64,000 nucleotides of DNA, from NCBI GenBank assembly GCA_006503475.1, contig RSEH01000125.1, positions 1-64,000 of the forward strand. Reading direction: 5' to 3'. Position 1 is the first letter of the stretch. Each line of letters begins with the position of its first letter. Made by a program: the position numbers and the translations under genes. Source of the DNA: Stentor roeselii. Taxonomy: Eukaryota > Ciliophora > Heterotrichea > Heterotrichida > Stentoridae. Under the pieces are notes generated by a model. That model saw only the letters and a list, made by a program, of their open reading frames with translations, did not search any database and was not told the DNA's origin. This document shows, piece by piece, positions 8,928 through 18,196 of the stretch.

Positions 8928-10379
8928 TTACAGGAATTCAGTTGTTAGATAAGATGAGGATGAAGATATTAAATCGTTTGGGTGGCTTTCTAGGTCTTGG
9001 ATTAGAGTTAGGAGACCTAGAGACTCGCAGATTGGAAGAAATTTTGAACTGTTTAGGGTGAGGATGTTGAAGATTGTGTTTAGACTTGATTGAACTATAT
9101 CGGTGTCTAGGTTTTCCAAACAATTACACAAATATTCTAAAACCTTGTTGATAAACTCTTCATCTTCAATTGTAAATTTATGAGAAAAATTAAGTAAAAA
9201 GCAGCAAGCTTCTTTTTGTACTTTCATAATCCTTCCACTAAGTCCATCAATACAAACCTTTAAAAACATCGACTTTTTCAACAATTCAACAGCTTCTAAA
9301 TTATCAACGATGACATTTCTCATCAAATTATAAACCAAAAACAACAACTCATCCTCAGCCTTATGAAAAACCTCTAAAACCACATCAAAAATTCGATGAT
9401 TCAAAAGAAACTCACAGTGTTTTTGACTTCCCCCAGCAAGATTGCAAAGAATCAATGCACTTGGATGATTAACTTCATTTGAATCATTCAAAATCCCTTT
9501 AAAAGGAAATTCAGCTAAAGACTTGAGAATAATCCTATCAAGAATCCAGTCCTCCCCTTTAGTTAAGTTGCTCAAAGTCCAAAGATAAGAAAAATTCCCA
9601 GATTCTTTAATTTTTTCACAAATAGTTAAAATAATTTCAACGTGATTTTGTTTTATCTTGGAAAGATCTTTTGTCAGATTTGATAAACTCAAAGTGATTC
9701 CTTCAGCGATCTCTTGATTCTCGATTGGAACCTCGACCAGCAAGTTTAAATAGTCTTGTTCGAGGAGAGTCTCTGTCAGTTCTTTGCACCCGCCGATCAT
9801 ATTCGCTAGGGTCCAAATTCCATTTTCTTTCACATTAATGCCGCCTTTTTTAACCCATTCAAGAAGTTTTAACAGGACTCCTGTTTTTAGAATTTCTTCT
9901 GAAAACTCGTCTTTGGATGCTGCGATGTTGCAAAGACAGTTTAGAGATTGACTTACTATTTCTTCATTATCATTTTTTTTTACTATTTGAATTAGTGTTT
10001 GAAATAGACCAATCTCTAGGAAAATTTTTCTGGGAAATAATGATTCACATCTTAGACTTTTTCCTAAGATTTTTAAAATTTCTAAAAAAAGTTCTTCTGA
10101 GATTTCTTTGGTTTCTAAAAGGTTTTTTAAAGTTTGAAGTTTTGAAAGCTCTGAATTTGATGAAGATAAGACTGGGAATAAAGTTAAAAGATGAGGTGGA
10201 AGGTCGCCAATATACAAGCAGTAATCTTCATAATCGTTTAAATTTTCCAGTCTTTTTTTGTTAATGAATAAGTTTCTTTTCGATTTCCTAAGAGCAATCG
10301 CGAAATTCGAATTATAAGAAACAGCTGAAGAGTTCATAAAAGAATCATTTCTACTAACAAATCGAGGGTCTGTCATCAT
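8928..10379 (-). CDS. importin subunit alpha (armadillo-repeat nuclear import adaptor)
   Basis: 483 aa. A short basic N-terminal segment (RKSKRNLFINKKRL, about residues 31-44) resembles an importin-beta-binding domain. It is followed by ARM repeats such as VSQSLNCLCNIAASKDEFSE, GIWTLANMIGG and ALILCNLAGGSQKHCEFLL. Importin alpha carries classical NLS cargo with importin beta into the nuclei. It is shorter than the usual ~520-530 aa and the repeats are divergent, so another ARM protein is possible. The start ATG ATG lies only 3 bp downstream of the stop of the gene upstream on the same strand, and the stop is 3 bp from the convergent MDR gene. Confidence 0.75.
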   Translation of the reverse strand: MMTDPRFVSRNDSFMNSSAVSYNSNFAIALRKSKRNLFINKKRLENLNDYEDYCLYIGDLPPHLLTLFPVLSSSNSELSKLQTLKNLLETKEISEELFLEILKILGKSLRCESLFPRKIFLEIGLFQTLIQIVKKNDNEEIVSQSLNCLCNIAASKDEFSEEILKTGVLLKLLEWVKKGGINVKENGIWTLANMIGGCKELTETLLEQDYLNLLVEVPIENQEIAEGITLSLSNLTKDLSKIKQNHVEIILTICEKIKESGNFSYLWTLSNLTKGEDWILDRIILKSLAEFPFKGILNDSNEVNHPSALILCNLAGGSQKHCEFLLNHRIFDVVLEVFHKAEDELLFLVYNLMRNVIVDNLEAVELLKKSMFLKVCIDGLSGRIMKVQKEACCFLLNFSHKFTIEDEEFINKVLEYLCNCLENLDTDIVQSSLNTIFNILTLNSSKFLPICESLGLLTLIQDLESHPNDLISSSSSYLTTEFL

Positions 10380-10382
10380 TAA

Positions 10383-11273
10383 TTATTTATGATATCTTTT
10401 AAGAGGGTTAATCTTTAAACGACCCGGCTGAACTGAAGCGCTTCTGAACAAGTCGAATTCAGGTAAAACTTTTAACTGACTTTTAAACCGATTTAAAGTC
10501 TTATCTTTTTCTTGAAGGTTTTCCTGGATTTTTTCTTGCGTCTTGTTCAAAGAAACCAGTTCACTTTCTAAATATTTCAACTTGCTTGATAGTATTTTAG
10601 AGCTGCTCATCGAATTCAAAACAGTCGCGATTCTCGCTTTTGACTGTCTTTCCACAAGTTTACCATTTTCAGTCTTTTCACTTTTTTCAATCTTTTCAAC
10701 TTTTTCTAAATCCAGACCTGGCCTGTTGAGCTTTATTTTTTTCAGGTCCTGTTCAAGAGAAGCAGCTTTATTCGAAGAATAAACAATTTTTTCATTGATA
10801 TTTTTCAGGTTTTTCTCAGTTTCCATGATTTTCTGCAGCAATTCATATTTTTCATAAGTCAAACTTCGAATTTCTCTTTCATTACTGCTTGTTTCAAGGT
10901 TTTTTTCAGTATCTTTAAAGACCTTATTTTTTTTATCAAGTTTTTCTAGTTTTTCAAGTTTTTTCGTGAGTTTTTTTATAGAATTTTGCAGTTTTTCAAG
11001 GAAATCTTCAGAGTTGAACTTAATAATTTTTTCTTTGAGATTATTTTTTTCACGTCTATTTAGAACTTACTTGAAAATAGAGCATTTTTTATAAAGACTA
11101 TTGAGCAAGGCACTTTTTTCAGCGAGACTGTCATGTTCAACTTTTTTCTTCTCCGGTTTTTCCTCAATAAGTCTATCAAGTTGAGCCGACATCATCTTCA
11201 GTTCCCTTCTGAGTCTTTTATTCTCAGAATGATAAAACCCGACTTCATGTCTAAGACCTTCCTTTCCATTCAT
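10383..11273 (-). CDS. coiled-coil protein of unknown function, one 15-nt intron
   Basis: Two exons (11273-11071 and 11055-10383) join in frame when 11056-11070 is removed, giving 291 aa. Almost the whole protein is heptad-like Lys/Glu/Leu coiled coil (ENKRLRRELKMMSAQLDRLI, EKYELLQKIMETEKNLKNIN). Only the C-terminal ~30 residues (LFRSASVQPGRLKINPLKRY) are not. A role in cilia or cortex is plausible but not shown. It starts head-to-head with mitochondrial EF-G across 49 bp and ends 3 bp before the importin alpha ATG. Confidence 0.85.
11056..11070 (-). other. 15-nt intron
   Basis: On the minus strand GTAAGTTCTAAATAG, phase 2, A at position 10, in-frame TAA. It joins the two coiled-coil segments. 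Confidence 0.9.
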
Positions 11274-11322
11274 GAATTATTTTCAATAAAATCACTGTAA
11301 ATAATCCTCTTTTCATATAAAA
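11274..11322. promoter_or_regulatory. 49-bp divergent promoter, coiled-coil gene / GFM1
   Basis: 49 bp separates two divergent ATGs. TATAAAA directly abuts the GFM1 ATG on the plus strand. Both transcripts must start here or inside the coding sequence of the partner. Confidence 0.6.
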
Positions 11323-13473
11323 ATGCTTTCATGGCTGAGAAAAGGAATTCCGCTATTGTCCAGGTCCTTCGCCGACATGACACAATTGCGGAACATCGGA
11401 ATCTCAGCCCATATTGACAGTGGAAAGACTACTTTTTCTGAAAGGGTCTTGTTTTACACTGGAAAAATCAAAGAAATTCATGAAGTCAAAGGAAATGACA
11501 AGGTTGGCGCCAAGATGGACTCGATGGAACTTGAACGTGAACGAGGAATCACGATTCAGAGTGCTGCTACTTTCTGCAAGTGGAAAAACTGGAATATTAA
11601 CCTTATTGATACTCCTGGACATGTTGATTTTACGATTGAAGTTGAAAGGGCTTTAAGAGTCTTGGACTCTGCTATTTTGATTGTTTGTGGCTCGAGCTCT
11701 GTTCAGAGCCAGACTTTGACTGTGGATCGACAGATGAGGAGGTATAAAGTGCCAAGGATTACCTTTATTAATAAACTGGATAGGGCTGGAGCTAATCATA
11801 TTATTGTTATCAAGGCGATTAAAGAGAGATTACCTGTTACTAGTGAAGCTATTCAGATACCTATGGGCCTTGAAAACCAATTCGAAGGAGTAATAGACAT
11901 AATCAAAAGAGAAGCCATTTACTTCGAAGGAAGCTTCGGAACAACCATAACCCGTAAGCCAGTTCCCGACAAATACAAGCAAGAAATGGAAGAAAGACGT
12001 GAAAAGCTGATAGAAACCCTTGCAGAAGTCGACGAAGAATTCGGTGAAAAATTTCTATCAGGAGAAGTGCCATCGCCAGAAGAAATCTCAAAAGCGATCC
12101 GAAGAAGTACAATCGCTTTGAAATTTTCCCCAATAATGATGGGTTCCGCTTACAAAAACAAAGGAGTCCAGCTAGTCCTCGACGCAGTGGGCGAGTTACT
12201 TCCAGCTCCTCACGAAGTAAAAAACATTGCACTTGACTTAGACAAAAACGAGGAAAAAGTCGAGCTTTCAACAGACCCTAAAAAGCCGATGATTTGTCTT
12301 GCCTTTAAACTAGAAGAAAATAAATACGGCCAGTTGACTTACATTCGCCTTTATCAAGGCAAGTTAAAGCGAGGAGACTATATCGTCAATACGAAGACAG
12401 GAAAGAGAAACAAGTTAACTCGAATGGTCCGAATGCATTCAAATGAAATGGTCGAGATTCAAGAAGCTGAAGCCGGCGACATCTGCGCTTTATTCGGCAT
12501 TGAATGTGACACAGGAGATACTTTCACTGACGGAACCATCAACTACGCGATGACTTCCATGCACGTCCCTGACCCAGTCATGTCTCTTTCAATTCGCCCT
12601 TTAAAACGAGATTCAATTGACAGGTTCGCTAAAGCTTTAGCAAAGTTTCAAAGAGAAGACCCAACTTTCCGAGTGAAGCAAGATGAAGAAAGTAAAGAAA
12701 CAATTATTTCAGGAATGGGAGAACTTCACTTACAGATTTATGCTGAAAGAATAAGACGTGAATATGATGTTGACGTTGAACTAGGAAAACCTACTGTGAA
12801 CTACAGAGAAACAGTGACAAAAAGAAGTAATTTTAACTATTTGCATAAGAAACAAACGGGTGGCTCTGGGCAATACGCAGGAGTCATCGGGTACATTGAA
12901 CCTATTCCTGACTTAAAGCCGAATGAGTTCCGTGATTCGAAGTTTTTGGATAAGACTGTTGGAATGAACTTGGGACCTGAATTTATTTCAGCGATTGAGA
13001 AAGGTTTCAAGATGTGTATTAAAAAAGGACCTCAGGTAGGGTACCCAGTGGTTAACATGCAGTATGTCTTGACTGATGGAATGACACATATTGTCGATTC
13101 TAATACTAATGCTTTTGTTACTGCTACAAAAGGAAGTTTTCGCCAGGCTCTGCCTGGCGCGGGTCAGATTATTTTAGAACCTATTATGACTGTAGAGATT
13201 TCTATTCCTTTTAACTTTCAGACTCAGGTTATTTCTGGAATTATTAAAAGAAGAGGAATTGTGAAAGATACTTATAGAAGGGAAAATGGAGAAATGGCTC
13301 TTATCGCTGAAGCACCTCTTAGTAAAATGTTCGGATATGCCAGTGAACTCAGGTCTAACACACAGGGACAAGGCGAGTTTTCAATGGAATTTAATAGGAT
13401 GGAACCGGTAGATGACACAGAAGCTGAATATTTGCGTGAAGTTTATAAGAACAAGGAAGATGATGAATTTTAG
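11323..13473 (+). CDS. GFM1: mitochondrial translation elongation factor G
   Basis: 716 aa, close to the usual length of EF-G1mt. The first ~20 residues (MLSWLRKGIPLLSRSF) are a basic amphipathic mitochondrial presequence. The GTPase domain has AHIDSGKTTFSE (29-40), ERERGITIQSAA, DTPGHVDFTIEVERAL and NKLDRAGAN. Domains II-V follow, including GMGELHLQIYAERI and GSGQYAGVIGY. It catalyses GTP-driven translocation on mitochondrial ribosomes. Synonymous codon choice shifts near 11865 from T/G-rich to A/C-rich. Its TAG is 9 bp before the ATG of the AP-1 sigma gene. Confidence 0.96.
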   Translation: MLSWLRKGIPLLSRSFADMTQLRNIGISAHIDSGKTTFSERVLFYTGKIKEIHEVKGNDKVGAKMDSMELERERGITIQSAATFCKWKNWNINLIDTPGHVDFTIEVERALRVLDSAILIVCGSSSVQSQTLTVDRQMRRYKVPRITFINKLDRAGANHIIVIKAIKERLPVTSEAIQIPMGLENQFEGVIDIIKREAIYFEGSFGTTITRKPVPDKYKQEMEERREKLIETLAEVDEEFGEKFLSGEVPSPEEISKAIRRSTIALKFSPIMMGSAYKNKGVQLVLDAVGELLPAPHEVKNIALDLDKNEEKVELSTDPKKPMICLAFKLEENKYGQLTYIRLYQGKLKRGDYIVNTKTGKRNKLTRMVRMHSNEMVEIQEAEAGDICALFGIECDTGDTFTDGTINYAMTSMHVPDPVMSLSIRPLKRDSIDRFAKALAKFQREDPTFRVKQDEESKETIISGMGELHLQIYAERIRREYDVDVELGKPTVNYRETVTKRSNFNYLHKKQTGGSGQYAGVIGYIEPIPDLKPNEFRDSKFLDKTVGMNLGPEFISAIEKGFKMCIKKGPQVGYPVVNMQYVLTDGMTHIVDSNTNAFVTATKGSFRQALPGAGQIILEPIMTVEISIPFNFQTQVISGIIKRRGIVKDTYRRENGEMALIAEAPLSKMFGYASELRSNTQGQGEFSMEFNRMEPVDDTEAEYLREVYKNKEDDEF

Positions 13474-13482
13474 TAGATATAA

Positions 13483-13962
13483 ATGATTCATTTTTTACTT
13501 CTTATCAGTCGACATGGAAAGATCCGCCTTTCGAAGTACTTTTCCAGCTTTTCTAACAAGGAAAGGGAAAAGATGCAGAAAGAAGTAAGAAATATTTAGA
13601 TCAAAGGCATGGTTATTGGAAGGAATAGCAAATTATGCAATTTCTTGGAATATAGGGATATGATTCTTGTTGCGAAAAGATATGCGAGTCTTTATTTCGT
13701 CGCTGCTATTGATAAGGAAGAAAATGAACTCATTACTCTTGAAGTGGTTCAGTTTTTTGTGGAGGTTCTTGATAAGTACTTTAAGAATGTCTGTGAACTT
13801 GATATCATTTTTAACTTTCCGAAAGCTTACTATATACTTGATGAGATGATCGTCTCGGGGCATATTGTTGAAACAAGCAAAAAGCAGATACTTAGAGTTG
13901 TCATGAATCAGGATGAAATCATGGAGGAAGTTAGGGAAGAAGCTGAAAATCGCAAGTATTAA
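13483..13962 (+). CDS. AP1S: AP-1 clathrin adaptor complex sigma subunit, one 15-nt intron
   Basis: Exon 1 (13483-13584, MIHFLLLISRHGKIRLSKYF) and exon 2 (from 13600) join in frame to give 154 aa, the standard sigma length. Family signatures are SKLCNFLEYR, AKRYASLYFVAAID, ENELITLEVVQFFVEVLDKY, CELDIIFNFPKAYYILDE and the AP-1-like VSGHIVETSKK. Sigma1 stabilises the AP-1 core at the trans-Golgi network and endosomes and helps bind acidic dileucine signals. Only TAGATATAA separates it from the GFM1 stop, so its promoter must lie in, or transcription must read from, the upstream gene. Confidence 0.94.
13585..13599 (+). other. 15-nt intron
   Basis: GTAAGAAATATTTAG, phase 0, A at position 10, in-frame TAG. 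Removal restores the conserved sigma-adaptin N-terminus. Confidence 0.95.
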
Positions 13963-14079
13963 GTAGAGTAGTTTGAGGAATTTTTAGTATTTGTAGGTTT
14001 GGACTGAGGATGTTTAGAGATTTTGACCTTAGTTTTAAAAGTTTTGAAAGACTTATGGAAAGTAATAAATTAATTATTA

Positions 14080-15441
14080 ATGGGAACCAAGATATCAAGA
14101 GTTAATCACATTGCATCTAATTTGCATACTCAAGGAATTTTTAAAGATGATGCACCTAGAAAAGATAAGGATTCTATCCAAGCTTCTGTTGCTATAGATG
14201 AAACCATAAATAAATCATCAGAAAGCTATTTATTTAAAGATGAAGATTATAATAACCTAAAAGTTGCGCAAGCAGGCGATAAGTTGGCTAGACTTGCTGC
14301 AGATGATGATATGAATATAATTGAAGAGGCTGCAACATTTGTAGAAGGTGGGATGATGATCGGTCTCTCTTCAGAAATAGAAAATGATTATTTATTATCA
14401 GATTCACTTCGATTTGGTTATAGTGTAGAAAGCATCAGACTTGATTCAGTACTAAAGGATCAACAAAAAGCCTTACTATCCAGTTACAATATTCCACTAA
14501 ACCCTTCATTTCAACTATCAGCACAATTAAGTTCTCCCAGATCATTCATAAATTTAAATCTTCCATTCCTCTCACCCTTATCAGAAATCGAGAATCAAGA
14601 AAACATATTCGAAGGCGACGAATTCCGCACAGAGGTACTCTTTCACATGACAAACTTAAAAGCAGGGGAGTCGATCAGGTCATCTAAAAAAATGTTTCCA
14701 GGGCACATAGGAAAATTCGGAGCAGGTATTTACTTCACAGAAGTTCCAGAAGAAGCATTAAGAAAAAGTCTTCATGGAAATTCAACTCTTGTCACTTGCA
14801 GAGTGAAACAACAGAAAAGTCTAGTGCTTAAAAAATGGTGCCCAGAGATGAATCATGAATTTCTTCAAAATAACTTTCAGGCAAATTCTGTCGTTGGAGA
14901 CCTGGAATCTTTTGGAGGACGAGAAGTTTGCATTTATCAGTCAAAGGATGTCGAGGTGTTGTCGGTTGATGTAGTTGAAGGGATTAGTGATCAGCAGTTT
15001 TTAGAAGTCAAATCGAAAATAACTGAGTTGATTCTTGAAAATTATGATTTGAATTGTTTTGTAGGGGAAGTCTCTAGTGAGATGATTTCTAGAAAGATAT
15101 CTGGACTTAATCAGCTGAAAATTGATTTTAAAGAAGGTGTATGGATGAACGTTAAGAGTACTGATCGAAAAAATGAGGAGTTGATATTTGGACTAAATTC
15201 AGCTGGAGATGATCTAGAAAAAAGAGTTGAAAGTAAAGCAGCACTAGTAAAACTAGCAGAAGCATCTTTAACAGCAGCAGAAGCATCTTTAACAGCAGCA
15301 GTAGCCATCAATCAGTCATATAAACAAGGTAAATCCATCAAAGCTTTAAAAACTGATCCTGTGCTTAAAAAGACAGTTAATGAGGAAGAAATATTTCTAA
15401 ATCTAGCGAACCAGTTAGCAATTTTAAAAAGCGCCATATAA
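14080..15441 (+). CDS. N-myristoylated ADP-ribosyltransferase (PARP-like fold) protein
   Basis: 453 aa. The N-terminus MGTKIS fits the myristoylation rule (Gly2, Ser6). Residues ~183-300 resemble a PARP/ART catalytic domain: FHMTNLKAGESI with His189, GKFGAGIYFTEVPEEAL with Tyr218 and REVCIYQSKDVEVLSV with Glu282 in the place of the PARP catalytic Glu. That is an H-Y-E triad, so it may be a mono- or poly-ADP-ribosyltransferase at a membrane (inference). The N-terminal 180 aa is acidic and unrecognised. The tail holds a duplicated AEASLTA. A 2'-phosphotransferase-like relative of the same fold cannot be excluded. Confidence 0.7.
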   Translation: MGTKISRVNHIASNLHTQGIFKDDAPRKDKDSIQASVAIDETINKSSESYLFKDEDYNNLKVAQAGDKLARLAADDDMNIIEEAATFVEGGMMIGLSSEIENDYLLSDSLRFGYSVESIRLDSVLKDQQKALLSSYNIPLNPSFQLSAQLSSPRSFINLNLPFLSPLSEIENQENIFEGDEFRTEVLFHMTNLKAGESIRSSKKMFPGHIGKFGAGIYFTEVPEEALRKSLHGNSTLVTCRVKQQKSLVLKKWCPEMNHEFLQNNFQANSVVGDLESFGGREVCIYQSKDVEVLSVDVVEGISDQQFLEVKSKITELILENYDLNCFVGEVSSEMISRKISGLNQLKIDFKEGVWMNVKSTDRKNEELIFGLNSAGDDLEKRVESKAALVKLAEASLTAAEASLTAAVAINQSYKQGKSIKALKTDPVLKKTVNEEEIFLNLANQLAILKSAI

Positions 15442-15487
15442 AAATTGGTAAATTTATTATACCCTTTAAAACTTTCACAGATACAAC

Positions 15488-16696
15488 TTAAAATATTTTC
15501 CTATAAATCGGTCTTTCATAAAGTCCCCTCATCCCTTCATCCCTAACCCCTTCATAACCCCCAGCAATAGGTGGATATTTAACCCTCGGTAATTTAAGTG
15601 CTCCATAATTTTCCCTTAAAATACTTTTAACCGAGTATTTTTTTTCAACCTTAGCTTTTTCCACGATTTTTTTATAAACAAGAGTTTCATCCTTTTTACC
15701 AGGTAAGTCTTCCATGCACTTAAAAGTTTGTCCTCTTTGTATACGATGAATAGAAGGCAGTTCTCCTCGCTTCTGAGCCTGAGCAGCTGAAAAAGAATAT
15801 TTGGCTTCAGGCAGCTTGTCCCTGATACCCGAGATGCTTTGTCCGATTCTAATCGTTTTAAGTAGGGCTGACTGACTAGCTTCAAGTTCTTCTTTCAAAT
15901 TAACTCTTTTGTGAATCAGGTCATTTTTCAGTATCTCTGAAGCACTGGGTCTCTGTTTCGGGTCAAGTGTCAAGAGTAACTTGACTATTTCGTTAAAGTC
16001 TTCTGAAAATTCAGATAAAGGTGAAAAATTACCTTTTATCACTTTTTTGTAAAGACTTTTCATGTCTTCCGCTTGAAAAGGAGGCTTCAAGGCAGCAGCT
16101 TCATAAATCACGCACCCTAAGGACCAGATGTCGCTTTTAAAGTCATAAGGCTCATCCTTCCACACCTCTGGACTTGCATAGTAGGGTGTTCCAGTTTGGG
16201 TGTGGTTAAGACTGTCTTTGATTACTTTCGAAACGTTTAGGTCTCCGAGTTTAACTTTTCCGTCTTTTCCGAGAAAAACGTTGGCACTTTTCAAATCGCG
16301 ATGCATGATGCGCATTTCATGAAGGACTTTAAGAGCTCGAGTTAATTTTATAAGAACATGCCACAGAAAATTTTCTGACATGAAAGTTCCTTTTTTCTTA
16401 TGCTCAGTGATTTTTAACAGCAGGTCGCCAGCGTCAGCGAAGTCCATCACAATGCACAAGGACTCACTTTCTTCATCGAAGAAAGCTTGTTTATAAGAAA
16501 TGATGTTTGGATGGTCGATACTCGCGAGTATTCTGATTTCATTCAAGGCGTTGTTTTTTTCTTTTTGTTTTAGTTTTCTCATTACGACTTTTTTTAAAGC
16601 GTAGATGGTCTGGTCAGACCTTCTGAGGACTTTGAATACTGAAGAAAAAGAACCTTCTCCTATCTTTCCCAGTACTTCGAAGTCTTTTAAGGACAT
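15488..16696 (-). CDS. NEK (NIMA-related) protein kinase, paralogue A
   Basis: 402 aa. Kinase domain at residues 6-260: GEGSFS loop (13-18), Lys35, HRDLKSAN (132-139), TGTPYYASPEVW and DIWSLGCVIYEAA. The usual DFG is DLN (152-154, GDLNVSKV), so Asp is kept but Gly is Asn. NEKs regulate cilia, basal bodies and the cell cycle. The C-terminal ~140 aa is basic and not recognised. It is paralogous along its length to 18197-19405, with nearly identical DNA around the activation segment. TATAAAAATG context at the start. It lies 26 bp downstream of thiamin pyrophosphokinase on the same strand. Confidence 0.92.
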   Translation of the reverse strand: MSLKDFEVLGKIGEGSFSSVFKVLRRSDQTIYALKKVVMRKLKQKEKNNALNEIRILASIDHPNIISYKQAFFDEESESLCIVMDFADAGDLLLKITEHKKKGTFMSENFLWHVLIKLTRALKVLHEMRIMHRDLKSANVFLGKDGKVKLGDLNVSKVIKDSLNHTQTGTPYYASPEVWKDEPYDFKSDIWSLGCVIYEAAALKPPFQAEDMKSLYKKVIKGNFSPLSEFSEDFNEIVKLLLTLDPKQRPSASEILKNDLIHKRVNLKEELEASQSALLKTIRIGQSISGIRDKLPEAKYSFSAAQAQKRGELPSIHRIQRGQTFKCMEDLPGKKDETLVYKKIVEKAKVEKKYSVKSILRENYGALKLPRVKYPPIAGGYEGVRDEGMRGLYERPIYRKIF

Positions 16697-16722
16697 TTTT
16701 ATAGAAGTGTGTTATTTATTAG

Positions 16723-17382
16723 TTAGTCTTCGGAATCGTTTGAAAATACAAGCAGGACTGGCTTGTTTGTTGAAATACTGCCTTCTCGGTCCAGGGTGTT
16801 GCAGAAAGAAACAAGTCCTCCGAAATAAGTCTCTTTGTTCTTCATGTCCCAAGTGAAACCTGAGGTGTTTATCAAAGTTTTACCGGATAATGGGAAAATT
16901 CCACAGTATTTCCAGCTTGATGCACGGAAGGTCGCCTCAGTGTGGATAAAGAAAGCGATGTTTTGACGGTTATATAAAAAGATCTTTTTTGAACTGTGTT
17001 TTTCGTTTAGGATTGAGTTGAAGGCACCTAAGGTGTGGTCTAGTCTTCCACCGAAGTCAGTTAGGATTACAACTGTTTCATTTTTTGACATGTCTAAAGC
17101 TTTATCGAGGTCGGTATAGTCTTGGTCATCTGCTCTTATAACTTCAATACCAGCATAGTCTCCCTCTTGAGAACATGAGTCAAAATCGCCTATAATCATC
17201 GTAGGCATATAATCAGAGAATGCTTCTAGAAGCTCTTCTTTTAATCTAACAGCAGCTCCATCAGTAAGAATTTTTAGAGCACTAAGTGAAAACAGCTCTT
17301 TGTAGAGACTTGACAATCCTGGACGATTAAGAACGATTAAATCATAGCCTCCTGAAGAGATTATGTAATTAAGATCCAACAT
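16723..17382 (-). CDS. TPK1: thiamin pyrophosphokinase
   Basis: 219 aa, the normal size for TPK. Motifs: GDFDS (65-69, Mg/ATP site), DQDYTDLDKAL (86-96, thiamin/metal site) and GGRLDHTLGAF (111-121). The C-terminal beta domain has GFTWDM and FGGLVSFCNTLD. It converts thiamin and ATP to thiamin diphosphate in the cytosol. It sits between the two NEK paralogues on the same strand, with no functional link evident. TATAA lies just upstream of its ATG. Confidence 0.95.
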   Translation of the reverse strand: MLDLNYIISSGGYDLIVLNRPGLSSLYKELFSLSALKILTDGAAVRLKEELLEAFSDYMPTMIIGDFDSCSQEGDYAGIEVIRADDQDYTDLDKALDMSKNETVVILTDFGGRLDHTLGAFNSILNEKHSSKKIFLYNRQNIAFFIHTEATFRASSWKYCGIFPLSGKTLINTSGFTWDMKNKETYFGGLVSFCNTLDREGSISTNKPVLLVFSNDSED

Positions 17383-18196
17383 AAATTATAAACTACTTTA
17401 AATTTAATGAAAGCTACTAAAGTTACTTTATATGGATGAAAAGCTGAATTCTGTTCAAGATTCAATCGATTTGTGGCTTCAATGATAGAGATTTGAGACC
17501 TTGTTAAAATTTTGCATGAAGTTTGTTAATTTTTAGTGCTTTACTCATATTTGGTGAATGATTTTAATAGAAGATGATGATTTGCATTTCTAATAAAATA
17601 GCTTTATACTGATTAATTTGCTATTTCATAGGTTATCAAGAAGCTATCCTTACTTATTAAATCATTTAAAATGCCCTTTTTTGATCTTTTCAATTTTTGT
17701 GAACTCAAATACAATTAAAATTAATATAATAAACATCTAGCTAAGTTAAATTTAGGCTGAAAAGATCCGTTTTATCGAATTTTATAAAACTAAAAACAGT
17801 AATTTTATTACACAGCTAAATTATTCTATACTGAGTATATTCCAAATGGAAAACCTCTATTATTATGATTACAGATACCATATATTTTAGTTAGCCTTAT
17901 TTTAGAAATTTGTTAAAATTTGATTCTTTAAGTTGATTTTATAAGAATCAGGAGACTTGGATGCTATCTAATGTCATTAAGTAGATCTTAAGACTTATAA
18001 TCTAAAAATTTCAGTTAATTCACTTATGAATTTCAACTATTTAAAGAAAGTATCCTCAATAATTATTTCCAAACTAATGATGGTGGGTTGAATTAAATAA
18101 ATTTTAGTTAATTAGGATCATATCCAGATACCGTTTTGCAAAATACTTTAATTATAATTCAAAACCTTTCTACTAAGACATCAATTCTTTAATTAA
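17383..18196. other. 814-bp AT-rich intergenic region
   Basis: No open frame with good codon use in any of the six frames, and no RNA gene recognised. It separates TPK from the upstream NEK paralogue B and holds the TPK promoter at its left end. Many TAA/TAG stops occur in every frame. Confidence 0.6.
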
